Source: Peronospora farinosa
Lineage: Eukaryota > Oomycota > Peronosporomycetes > Peronosporales > Peronosporaceae
Assembly: GCA_947646735.1 (NCBI GenBank)
Contig: CANTFK010000710.1
Location: 116,528 to 180,527 of the forward strand
Direction of reading: 5' to 3'
DNA length: 64,000 nt
Under the pieces are notes generated by a model. The model saw nothing but the letters and a program-made list of their open reading frames with translations, made no database searches and was not told where the DNA came from. Positions within the stretch are counted from its first letter, which is position 1, and each line of letters opens with the position of its first letter. Shown piece after piece: positions 28,911 to 40,600 of the stretch. The position numbers and the translations under genes are program-made.

Positions 28911-29170
28911 TGTTGATATTTCACCGCTGAATGCATGTTGGACAGGCGAATGGCGTTATATGATATCATATTCGTATCCTGACGTTTCAGGATACGGATA
29001 TGATAAAGGCCAATACCTGAAAGGACATGAAGATATTAACGGACATATCTAGATGACGTCAGTAACAAAGATCTGACGAGGAAAGGCTTAGATGTAGCTC
29101 AAGGTAGTGAACTAAGGACAAAATATATTTACTTCACAATTTGCCTTCTTCTACATATATCAATTCAGCA
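28911..29170 (+). repeat. Copia B 3' LTR
   Basis: 260 bp, TGTTGATATT..CAGCA, directly after the GTGAGTGGGAG purine tract. It ends in CAGCA like the 3' LTR of A. It abuts satellite DNA (GTTTAACATGCC). Confidence 0.93.
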
Positions 29171-29529
29171 GTTTAACATGCCAATATATTCTACTTTGCA
29201 CCATCAGAACGACGAGTGAACACCATAAAAGAGGTGAGTCGATGAAACATGGTGCAATCGTCCATCGATTCGCTAGGGTGCAGGCATTATCTAAATGTAA
29301 ATGACTGTATATTAGCGCGTTCCAAATATTCGTGAATTTGTACCCGGCGAAACGATAGGTATACATTGACCTTCATACACATTACCTTTAGAATTAATCA
29401 AGTACCCAAGTCAATATACGATCATCGTACAATTTGTGCACCTATCGGTCGAAACGACGGAAAAACTCCTTGAATGTATTAATAGTAGCATAAAACCATG
29501 TCCGTCGGAACGACGGGTACACACCCTAG

Positions 29530-29880
29530 TCTATATAATAAAAGAATACTATCCGTCCGTTTGATCCTTTTCCGGCATTCGGATTGGCTACTTTTGCATC
29601 ATTTGCTACTTTTGGATTGGCTGATATTGCATTTTGGCTCATTTTGCAATGGCCTATTCTGCATTTTGTTAATAATGACATGTGCAGATATCCATATTAG
29701 AGTGTCCAGGTGTCGTGCTTCTATCTACAAAATGAATATACTAAACGATGGCAACACATTAATGTTCATATGCATCATTACATGCTGCATAATTTATATA
29801 AAAAACGACGGCACACATAAATATTCATATGCATCATTACATATTGCAATACCAAACACTGTTTTTTTAGAATACTAGAT
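29530..29880 (+). repeat. TCTATATAAT-headed element, copy 1
   Basis: Begins TCTATATAATAAAAGAATA then a CCGTCCG run and several ATTGGCT/TTTTGCAT repeats; it extends about 300-350 bp to a GAGACACATGC-like segment. It lies directly after a CCGTCGGAACGACGGG hairpin and CACCCTAG. The head resembles Helitron2/Helentron-type 5' ends (recalled pattern, not searched). No coding capacity. Confidence 0.55.
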
Positions 29881-30040
29881 AAGACACATGCTTTCGATTC
29901 GTTTTTTATAAACATGGGCTCCGTGCTCAGCTAATACACTTCATCTTGGCAAAAGCAAGCGTAGTTATTAGGCTAAGTAGATTTAATTCCAATAAGCGAA
30001 TCGACTCGAATGTAATTCATTATACTTATTCATTAACTTG

Positions 30041-31994
30041 AGTCAACCGGATATTCTACATAACGGAACGACGGGTTTACATTTACCTTCATACCCATCA
30101 ATTAACTTATGTAAGTGAATATATTGAAGTAGAATGATGGGTACGAAGATCTAAAGACGACTTCGCTTACTGTATCCGTCAAAAAGAAGGGTACACAATG
30201 ACTTGCGAAACGACAGGTACACATTGACCGACGTCGACAGGTACATCCTGACTTTTATACCCATTGACATCAAAGTGACTTAACCAGATATTTGAAGTTA
30301 AATTAATGGTTCAATATACCGACCTTCATTAACTTTCATACTTATCAACTTACGTAAAGCGACCTGATATTCTAAAGAAAGTATCCAATCCAAATACTGT
30401 CAGCGTAGAATTTGTGCACCTATTCGTCGGAATGACGGGTCAATGCCTACGTAAAGCAACCTAATATTCTTAGGAAAGTAACAGATTCAATTACTGTCAG
30501 CGTAGAATTTATGCACCTATCCGTCGGAACGACGGGTCAACACCTACGTAAAGCAACCTGATATTCAAAGGAACGTGATGCATTTAAACACTTGCAGCGC
30601 AAAATATGTGCACCTATCAGTCGGAACGACAGGTGAACACCATTACTTATTTGCATTAACGTAAGCACATTTCTATCGTCGTTACTTCAATTAGGAATTT
30701 TTATGAGGTCTAGCAATCTATTTTGTCGGACATCCATCTATAGAATTAAGTATCATGACTAAAATTTGTAAAGTCAAATCTATATAATAACTCCGTTTAT
30801 CATGCTATAACAAGAAACAGAAAATTCACGGAACGCGTGTACACATTAAGCTTCATACCCATAACTTTACAGAGTTAACCGAATATTTTAAATAACAGGA
30901 AATGGGTACGAACATTTATAGGCACCATGTTCGTCGGAACGACGGGTGAACACCCTAAATGGTACAATATGCTATTAGCGTAGAGTTCGCCCTCCTTTTC
31001 GTCGAAGTGACAGGCACACACCCTAGCAGCGTCGACTTCGCGCAGCGTTCCATCGAAACGACGTGATATAAACTCAATAAAGAAAATATTTTCGTAGACT
31101 TCACGTACTAAATTCGCGGAAATGACAGGTAAACACCCTAGCAAATCGCTGCGTTTAAGATGCCTGTATATGCAACTTCGTACCGTTAGAACGACGGGTG
31201 ATGAAATGATAAATTGACGAAACGTCGAGTACACATTGATTTTCGTATCCATCTTTACCCTAAGTCAATTGAATTATCGAACGTAAGTTAATGGGTTTAC
31301 AGGTCAAAAGGCAGACAGACCATGTTCGTCGAAACGACGGGTGAACACCTTAACTTTCGAAACGACAGATATACATTGACCTTCATACACATTACACTTA
31401 GAACTAATCAATCACCAAAGTCAATATACGATTAGCGTCAAATTTGTGCACCTATCGGTCGAAACGACGGGAACACCCCTATATATGTATTATTAGCATT
31501 AAACCATGTCCGTCGGAACGACGGGTAAATACCCTAGTCTATATAATAAAAGAATACTGTCCGTCCGTCCGTTTGATCCTTTTCCGGCATTCGGATTGGC
31601 TACTTTTGCATTATTCGCTAATTATGGATTGGCTGATATTGCATTTTGGCTCATTTTGCAATGGCTGACTATGCATTTTTGTATTGATAATTATATGTGC
31701 AGATCTCCATAACAGAGTCTCCATATGTCGTGATTCTATCTATAACACTAATATACAAAACGATTGCACACATACGTGTTCATATTCATCATAACATATT
31801 GCAATATTAAACACAGCATTTCTTAGATATATTAGATGAGACACATGCTTTACAATTATTCCAAACATTGGTTCAGCGCTTTAATAGTACAGTAAAAAGC
31901 TGGCAAAAGCAAGCTTAGTGATCATATTAGAGTGGATGCAGTTACAAAAAGCGAATCGACTCATAGTATTGCATCTTACTTATTCATTTACCTG
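30041..31994. repeat. Satellite tandem duplication, copy 1 (1,954 bp)
   Basis: Starts at AGTCAACCGGATATTC and is repeated nearly identically from 31995. It carries one extra ~97 bp unit around 30450-30550 and a 4-bp insertion near 31312 relative to copy 2. Confidence 0.9.
31538..31840 (+). repeat. TCTATATAAT-headed element, copy 2
   Basis: Same head, followed by CTGTCCGTCCGTCCG (one extra CCGT unit relative to copy 1), at the same register after the hairpin and CCCTAG. It is part of the duplicated 1.9 kb block. Confidence 0.55.
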
Positions 31995-33847
31995 AGTCAA
32001 CCGGATATTCTACATAACGGAACGACGGGTTTACATTTACCTTCATACCCATCAATTAACTTATGTAAGTGAATATATTGAAGTAGAATGATGGGTACGA
32101 AGATCTAAAGACGACTTCGCTTACTGTATCCGTCAAAAAGAAGGGTACACAATGACTTGCGAAACGACAGGTACACATTGACCGACGTCGACAGGTACAT
32201 CCTGACTTTTATACCCATTGACATCAAAGTGACTTAACCAGATATTTGAAGTTAAATTAATGGTTCAATATACCGACCTTCATTAACTTTCATACTTATC
32301 AACTTACGTAAAGCGACCTGATATTCTAAAGAAAGTATCCAATCCAAATACTGTCAGCGTAGAATTTGTGCACCTATTCGTCGGAATGACGGGTCAATGC
32401 CTACGTAAAGCAACCTGATATTCAAAGGAACGTGATGCATTTAAACACTTGCAGCGCAAAATATGTGCACCTATCAGTCGGAACGACAGGTGAACACCAT
32501 TACTTATTTGCATTAACGTAAGCACATTTCTATCGTCGTTACTTCAATTAGGAATTTTTATGAGGTCTAGCAATCTATTTTGTCGGACATCCATCTATAG
32601 AATTAAGTATCATGACTAAAATTTGTAAAGTCAAATCTATATAATAACTCCGTTTATCATGCTATAACAAGAAACAGAAAATTCACGGAACGCGTGTACA
32701 CATTAAGCTTCATACCCATAACTTTACAGAGTTAACCGAATATTTTAAATAACAGGAAATGGGTACGAACATTTATAGGCACCATGTTCGTCGGAACGAC
32801 GGGTGAACACCCTAAATGGTACAATATGCTATTAGCGTAGAGTTCGCCCTCCTTTTCGTCGAAGTGACAGGCACACACCCTAGCAGCGTCGACTTCGCGC
32901 AGCGTTCCATCGAAACGACGTGATATAAACTCAATAAAGAAAATATTTTCGTAGACTTCACGTACTAAATTCGCGGAAATGACAGGTAAACACCCTAGCA
33001 AATCGCTGCGTTTAAGATGCCTGTATATGCAACTTCGTACCGTTAGAACGACGGGTGATGAAATGATAAATTGACGAAACGTCGAGTACACATTGATTTT
33101 CGTATCCATCTTTACCCTAAGTCAATTGAATTATCGAACGTAAGTTAATGGGTTTACAGGTCAAAAGGCAGACCATGTTCGTCGAAACGACGGGTGAACA
33201 CCTTAACTTTCGAAACGACAGATATACATTGACCTTCATACACATTACACTTAGAACTAATCAATCACCAAAGTCAATATACGATTAGCGTCAAATTTGT
33301 GCACCTATCGGTCGAAACGACGGGAACACCCCTATATATGTATTATTAGCATTAAACCATGTCCGTCGGAACGACGGGTAAATACCCTAGTCTATATAAT
33401 AAAAGAATACTGTCCGTCCGTCCGTTTGATCCTTTTCCGGCATTCGGATTGGCTACTTTTGCATTATTCGCTAATTATGGATTGGCTGATATTGCATTTT
33501 GGCTCATTTTGCAATGGCTGACTATGCATTTTTGTATTGATAATTATATGTGCAGATCTCCATAACAGAGTCTCCATATGTCGTGATTCTATCTATAACA
33601 CTAATATACAAAACGATTGCACACATACGTGTTCATATTCATCATAACATATTGCAATATTAAACACAGCATTTCTTAGATATATTAGATGAGACACATG
33701 CTTTACAATTATTCCAAACATTGGTTCAGCACTTTAATAGTACAGTAAAAAGTTGGCAAAAGCAAGCTTAGTGATCATATTAGAGTGGATGCAGTTACAA
33801 AAAGCGAATCGACTCATAGTATTGCATCTTACTTATTCATTTACCTG
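31995..33847. repeat. Satellite tandem duplication, copy 2 (1,853 bp)
   Basis: Near-perfect copy of the preceding block, shorter by one ~97 bp unit and 4 bp. A third, more diverged copy starts at 33848. Confidence 0.9.
33391..33695 (+). repeat. TCTATATAAT-headed element, copy 3
   Basis: Near-identical to copy 2 because it lies in the second copy of the 1.9 kb duplication. Confidence 0.55.
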
Positions 33848-34921
33848 AGTCAACCGGATATTCTTCATTACGGAACGAAGGGGTTTACATTCACCTTTAT
33901 ACCCATCAGTTTTACTTATATGACCGTTTATACGAGAATCTTAAGGCATAATTCGCTAACTGTGTTCGTAGGAACGACAGGTACGCATTGACCAGCGTCG
34001 ACAGGTAGACCTTGCCTTTCATACTTATTGACTTCATATGTAGCAATTACCTGACTCAACCAGAATAATAAGTGGGTACGAAGATTATTTAGCAGATGTT
34101 GGCTCACCATGTCCGTCGGAACGACGAGTGAGCATTCCTATTTTAAGATATATGGTGGGCCAGGGTTCTATCAGCGTAGATTCGCGCACCTATCCGTCGG
34201 AACAACGGGCACTATCATAAAGCTGCACACAGGCAAAAAGATGTATTAAAAATTGATTGACACACATAGAATAAATTACATACGATCCTGTATACATAAT
34301 TACATCTGTCTATTCGGTCGGCACGCTACTATCCGTCGGAACGACGAGTGCACATTGAATCTCATACCCATTACTTTACCTTAACATCGTAAGGGATAAT
34401 GTTGGATTCGAAGGTCAAAAGGCAAACTTTAGTCACCATGTCCGTTGGAACGACGAGTACACATTGACCTTTATATCATCATTTTAATGTAGTCAACCAA
34501 ATTGGTAAAAAGATGACTAAAGGTCAGTATATACCCAGTGTCGACTTGCGAACTATATCCGTCTGAATGACGGGTATACACCCTAGCAAATCGGGGCGTT
34601 TGACGCGCCAATATTTTATACTTTGCACCATCAAAACGACGGGTAAACACCATAAAAGAGGTGGGTCGATGAAACAGATGCCTTCGTCCATCGATTTACT
34701 AGCGTGCAGGAATTATCTACAAGCAAATGACTGTATATCAACGCGTTCCAGAAATTTTCTAATGTGTACCCGGTGGAACGACGGGTTTACATTGGCCTGA
34801 ATGCACATTGACTTCAATACCTATTAATTTACCTAAACTAACCTGATATTCTAAGCAGAGTGATTGACCAGTATACATGTACTGTAGGGGTATCCGTCGG
34901 AACGACGGGTGCACACCCTAG

Positions 34922-35215
34922 TCTATATAATAAAAGAATAGTGTCCGTCCGTTTGATCCTTTTCCGGCATTCGGATTGGCTACTTTTGCATCATTTGCTA
35001 CTTTTGGATTGGCTGATTTTGCATTTTTGGCTGATTTTGCATTGGCAGAGTTTGCATGTTGCACTATTACTACATGTGCAGATATCCATATCAGAGAATT
35101 AATGTGTTGTGCTTCTGTCTATAACATTAACATACGAAACGATGGCACACATACGTGTTCATACTTATCACTACATATTGCAATATCAAACGCAGCTTTT
35201 TATAATAATAAATGA
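34922..35215 (+). repeat. TCTATATAAT-headed element, copy 4
   Basis: A more diverged copy outside the duplication, again immediately after hairpin, GGGTGCACACCCTAG and the TCTATATAATAAAAGAATA head. Confidence 0.55.
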
Positions 35216-36466
35216 GACACATTCTTGATTTTTTTTATCAAAACATGGGCTCAGTCCTCATCAATACTTTAAACCTTGGCATTGGCAAAATCAAGCGTTG
35301 TCATCAGGTTGAATTGGAATCAATTACAACAAGTGAAGTAACCCATATGTATTGTGTCATACTCATTCAAATTTCTCAATCAACTAGATGTTGTAAAATA
35401 AAAAGATGGGTACGAATGTCAAAAGCAGGCTTCGCGCACCGTGTCCGTCGATACGAATCCTAGACCTTAGTATCAAAAAGCTGCATATAAACTGAAAGTA
35501 GCATGAAAAAAGCTGATTGACACACCAACATTCGGTCCTTTCCATTTGATTTATTTATATTTATGGTTCGCTCGGACCTTTCCGTCGCAACGTCGGATGA
35601 ACTCAACTACTTATTTGCATTAACGTAAGCCTATTTTCATCTTTTAATTTTTAATTAGTAATATGTATCAGGTATAGCAATTAATTTCGTCGGACATCCA
35701 TTTATAGAAAGGGGTACCATGACTAAAATTTGTATAGTAAAATCTTTATAATAACTCTGTCCATCATGCTATATCATGATATATTATTAAATGGAAAATG
35801 CACGCAACGACGGGTACACATTGAGTTTCATACCCATCACTATAACCTTAGCCGACCCGATTTATTAAGTAAATGATGCATATATATACTACTTCGCACT
35901 GTCGGAACGACCGGTGAATGCCCTAACGAAACGCTGCGTTAAAGTTGCCCATATACTATTAGCGTAATTTATGCACGCATGTCCAATGGGTGAATACTCA
36001 AGCAATCACTGCGCTTATGATGCCTATATAATCGAATATGCACCGTCGGAACGACGGGTAAACATCCTAGCAGATTGTTGCGCTTACAAAGCCTGTATAT
36101 ACCGTTGGAACGACGGGTGATCAAATGAAAAATTGACGAAACGTCGGGTACAAATTGCCTTCATATCCATCTTTACCCGGAGTCAATCTGATTATCTAAC
36201 GTATGTTGATGGGTTTACAGGTCAAAAGGCAAACCATGTTCGTCGAAACGACGGGTGAACACCCTAACTTTCAAAACGACAGGTATAAATTGACATTCAT
36301 ACACATGACACTTAGAACTAATCAATTACCTAAGCCAATATACGATCAGCGCCAAAATTTTGCACCTATCGGTCTAAACGACGGGAACACCCCTATATAT
36401 GTATTAAGATAGCATAAAACCATGTCCGTCGGAACGACGGGTACACACCTAGTTAGTTACATGTAT

Positions 36467-36532
36467 TATAATATTTTTATCGACACTTCACAAAAGTGCC
36501 AATATTATGTAACGGATTCACCCCATTACAGT
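36467..36532 (+). repeat. Fragment of a gypsy LTR 3' end
   Basis: CAATATTATGTAACGG...CCCCATTACA matches the end of the solo LTR at 54010-54044 (CAATATTATGTAATGGG..CCCCGTTACA), including the CACTT..AAGTG hairpin just before it. Confidence 0.6.
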
Positions 36533-37663
36533 ACATCGAACAAATGGGTAGCATTTTTGCACCTCGTGCGTTGGTAGCTTGTTCTTAAACTCTGTGCGTT
36601 GGTTCTATAATTCTGAAGCCTATTGCTTGTAGATTACTAATCCCTCCTAGCTCCTTAGAACAGGGCGACTGTTAAGTCCCTTGATTAGTTCCTTAGCACT
36701 AAGTGACATATTAGCCGTAATTTTTTTATAATTTTATAGAACCAAGAGGCTTTCAGCCTCAAGTCTTTCCTTACTTAAGAGCTGTGTAGCTTCACTACAA
36801 AAGCTCTCCCCGCACCCCGCGTTCAAGAAATGTGCGATGCCATCGGGCTGGTGCTTTACCACTGAGGCGGGAGGAGTGTTAAAAAGCTATTGGTTTCTTC
36901 CTTGAGTTTGTTTGTGCGCATTATCGAAAGAGGCACCTGGAATGTGTCTTGGGAAACCAAGGAAAGATTATAGGAAGGTAGTTACCATCTGACTAACAAC
37001 ACAAATATATCTTGTATCTCAATTGTGTTTCATTCTGCGCTCAAATCAAAGTAGTATTCAGCTGGCTATGCAGTAGCAGCGCTCATATCAAGAGCACGTT
37101 GCATACAATATTGCACAAGCTAACAACACAATCACCATAGACCACCTCAAAGGGCGTCAACACGAAAGAAAGCACCAAGGGCAACGATACCCCGAAGAAT
37201 GAGCAGCACGCGCTGCGGGTGGGCTGGAGGCTTCGCGAGTCGAAAAGACCCTATAGAATAATGAGGAGTTTGGAACTCTTTCCTGAAATGAAGTCGGGTA
37301 GCTTCAACATTCCCACCACTTTTGCGACGAAGAGCGTACACTGTAGCTGATTGTACACATTTAAAGAAAAAATGAAACCAAATGTATTGTTAGATATGGT
37401 CACACTATTCACTGTTCTGATCGAGGGTCTCCCAATCAAAAGGTCGCTTCCCCCCGTCAAACAAATAGTGAATGGCACACGCATTGATAGGCCTGGCAGG
37501 AAGACAGAGTGATATGAGGGCACAGCAGTCGATTGTTTCCATAAGCACGATAACTTAATCTAAAGATGTTTTTTTATACAAGACGATACAACATTTCTAC
37601 GTAACTAGAATCCTGATGACACTCCAAGTATCGTTGATGTCCTAGAACAAACGATGCGCTAAA
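36533..37663. other. Repeat-derived spacer with unresolved ORFs before the ABC transporter
   Basis: 36600-36900 contains hairpins (GAGGCT-TTC-AGCCTC; TGTAG-CTTCA-CTACA) like those of the gypsy LTRs, and a tRNA-like relic at 36806-36874. Two overlapping minus frames (37147-37341 and 37251-37523) are open, but I recognise no domain in either and give no gene call. The first ~90 bp beside the transporter stop should be its 3' UTR. Confidence 0.4.
36806..36874 (-). pseudogene. Possible tRNA-derived relic
   Basis: The minus strand has CCTCAGTGGTAAAGC, an A-box-like stretch, and the 69-nt segment can pair at its ends (CTCCCGC with GCGGGGAG). There is no good anticodon arm and no B box (GGTTCGANNCC), so it is not a functional tRNA. 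Confidence 0.25.
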
Positions 37664-40600
37664 CTACTTCTTCTGGTGGTTCACAAAACGCAATGTCAGC
37701 AGACCCAGTAGGCGATAGATCACGATGAAGCCAAATACGAAAGCAAAGTTTCTCCAGATCTGGCTGTGCTTCATGAGGAAGACATCTTCGAGATAATCCT
37801 TCACTCTCATGTTCTCGGAAAGAGATGGAGGCAGGCCCGTCATGACCTTGCACCCAATCTCCGAACCATCTCCGTCGCTCGGGCAGTCACCAAATACAAG
37901 TGACGCGACCAGAGCCAGTGAGTACCTGTGCGGTGTGATGTCGTACAGCCACTTGTAGCCAGTCGGGATAGAGTTTCCAGGAGGATTGAAGCCGCTGAAC
38001 AGGAAGAAGATTACCTGCAACAGCACTCCGAAAATTGTAGCCACTTCAACCGTCGGCAGCAAGTACGCCATCAGCTGACCAAAGTAGACCTGCCACAGTA
38101 CGTGCATTGATAGATGCACCCAGTAGGCGAAGAATGTGGCTGCGCCGGTAAATCCGACCATCGGAAAGTACAGTGCCAAGAAAATCATCGTGCCGATAAA
38201 GACGTACGGTATCTCAACCACCGTTGCTGCCACGAAATACCACAGTGCATTGTATGTCTGAGACGCACGCTCGCGGTAAAAGGCCAAACGGTCCTCCGAC
38301 GCAATCGGCACAACACTGCTGAACGAGATGAAGCCAATGAAACCCGTCGTGCAAAATAGCATGCCCATGCCAGAATTGACACCGGCGTACGAGCTGTATT
38401 CGGCATTGATATACGTGATGCCAAAAAGAATACCAAGTATCAGGAAAAGGCTGAAGCGAGTCAGGTTGTACGAAGCCGTGCGCCAGTACATCGTAAAGAA
38501 GCGTTGCATCAGGAACTTCATCTGGGTGAACTCAGTAGCCGCACGCTTGTCGGTGTACGTCAATTCGGGCAAGTCCGTCGACGGTCGGGACACACCGTCT
38601 TGGTCCAAATTCGACTGCAAGAACTGGAAGTGCTTGCTGGACTTGAAGACCGCCACGAAATCCGTCTCGTCACCATTGCTGTTACCCACGCCCGCACCAG
38701 TCACTTCCAACATCCACGTCGCCGGATTGTAGTTGTCCTTCAGCTTTGTCACACCTTCGATGGACTCCAAGTATGCGATCAGCTCACTTGCGTTGTTGCC
38801 CAGCTCACCCGCAAACACCGTTTCACCACCACGCTTTAGCAGAAGCAGGCTGTCAAACACGCTGAACACCTCAGTCGAAGGCTGGTGAATGGTGCACACT
38901 ACGGTGCGACCCGTGTTAGCCACTTTGCGCACGCCGTCCATAATGAGCTTGGCGGAACGCGCGTCCAGTCCACTCGTGGGTTCATCCAGGAACAGCACGC
39001 TAGATTGTGCTGCCAGCTCCACCCCGATGGTCAACCGCTTCATCTGCTCCACGGAGCTGCCGCGAATGATTTGGTCAGCGATCGGGTGCAGGTCTAGCAG
39101 TTCAAGACATTCGTTCACTGAGTCATACTTGTAGCTGTCAGGAACGTCGACACCCTGGCGAAGGAACGCGCTGAATGTGAGTGCCTCACGAAACGTAGCA
39201 GACTCAGAGTGGATGTCCATCTGCTCGCAGTATCCGGTCGATCGTCGGATCGCAAGATCGGTGGCAGGGTAGCCGTTGAGCAGGATCTGTCCGGTGATCT
39301 TGCCTCCCGTCTTGCGTCCGGCGATGACGTCCATGAGTGTGGTCTTGCCAGCACCAGAAGATCCCATGAGTGCTGTGATGGTACCTGGTAGTGCATATCC
39401 GCTGATGCCCTTGAGCAAGTCGATGGTTTCCTTGGGATTGACGGGGTCCGGCACGCTGTAGCGCAGGTCTATGAACGCAATCGTGACTGGAATGACCTGC
39501 AACTTACTTGCTGGTGCTATGGACAGACAGGTCTCCCCGCCGGCAGCGGAACTCCGTGGTGTCTGAATGAGGCCGTAGCCGTCCACTACATCTTCCTGGT
39601 TGTCCGAGCTCAGTGTAACGTTTTCAGGACTTTCATAGCGGTAGTATTCTAGCGCAATGTATGACAGAAACATGAAGAAGACGTATGCGGCAGCCATGAA
39701 CACCAGGCTATACCATAGCCAAAACTTCTCGGTTGGTACTTCGAATGTCGTCAGCGAGTATTCGCCCATGGTCATGTTGTAGTTGGTACAGTAGTCGATG
39801 CCTTTGTACACGCATTTGTCGAAGCTAGAGTCACGGTATTGGTTCACAGCAAGCGCGCGAATACTCCATGCCATGGGGTCAATCCAGTAGATCCAGATGA
39901 GGTAGTCGGGGATCTGTTCTTTCGTAATAACGAAGCCGGCAAACAGAAAGAAAAACAGCACGGAGACCATGGACACCGGGTTGGCCACGTTCAGATCAGG
40001 TGAAGCGCACGAAAGAAAGAAAAACCACGATGCCATCGCGAGGTTCGTCATGAAGAGCACGAGCTCAAACAGCAAGTAGGTTTTAATTGTTGACACATAT
40101 CCGCACATCCAGTATAATATCGATCCAAACACCAAACATTCAGCAATCCCCAGCGGGATTTGGCTCACCGAGTTGGACAGCACAAACGATGAGGTACGGA
40201 GGAAATTTGCTCGCCGCTGCTTGTAAAAGACTGCGCGAGCTGCGATAAACACTGGAATCTGCGCTTGCTGTGCTAGTGATACAAACAACACAGCGTTGAA
40301 GATGATGCCCATGACAAGCTGCGCGTTTGTGTCATTAAACTGGTAGAACACACTCGCATACAGCAGCCCAATCAAAAGCACCATGATAGAGCGACCAACA
40401 AGGAACGTATAACCTCGCAACGTAAGCTTTATCTGACGCTGCACAACGGCAACCGTACTATCCCAAAACGTTTGGTGGAATTCCGGGATCGGATCAATGT
40501 GTTTCATCTTGTCTTCGATCAAGTTTGGATGAACCGGACCATGCAGCTCTTGCATCATCCGCTTATAAATGGACGAGTGAGTAAACACATCGGCATACTG

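Larger units (their letters stand above)
23090..29170 (+). mobile_element. Ty1/copia LTR retrotransposon, copy B, interrupted and inverted relative to A
   Basis: Same family as copia A in the opposite orientation, 406 bp away, so the two form a large inverted repeat. LTRs are at 23090-23349 and 28911-29170. The gag is interrupted at ~23518 by 1.4 kb of gypsy-derived DNA and resumes at ~24927. The flanking five bases (AATTT left, GTTTA right) do not match, so no target duplication survives. The left flank is array spacer and the right flank is satellite DNA. Damage specific to B includes an in-frame TAA in gag at about 24979. Confidence 0.93.
29171..36460. repeat. Satellite-like region with ~50 dispersed CGTCG-GAA-CGACG hairpins
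   Basis: About 7.3 kb without any credible gene. A 15-17 bp core of the form CCGTCGGAACGACGGG (or CGTCGAAACGACGGG) recurs about fifty times at irregular spacing of roughly 60-250 bp. Each core is an inverted repeat with a 3-nt loop (GAA or AAA), often preceded by CACCTAT/CACCATG and followed by GGTGAACACC or TACACATTGACC. The flanks are diverged copies of a ~97 bp unit with AGCGTAGAATTTGTGCACC and GTAAAGCAACCTGATATTC. Larger blocks are re-duplicated; for example 29171-29380 matches 34597-34800. Confidence 0.85.

Noticed and set aside
29171..36460. CRISPR-like array (short palindromic repeats with spacers)
   Set aside because: Eukaryotic context, irregular spacing, diverged repeats, related spacers and no cas genes. 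It is a satellite with hairpins.
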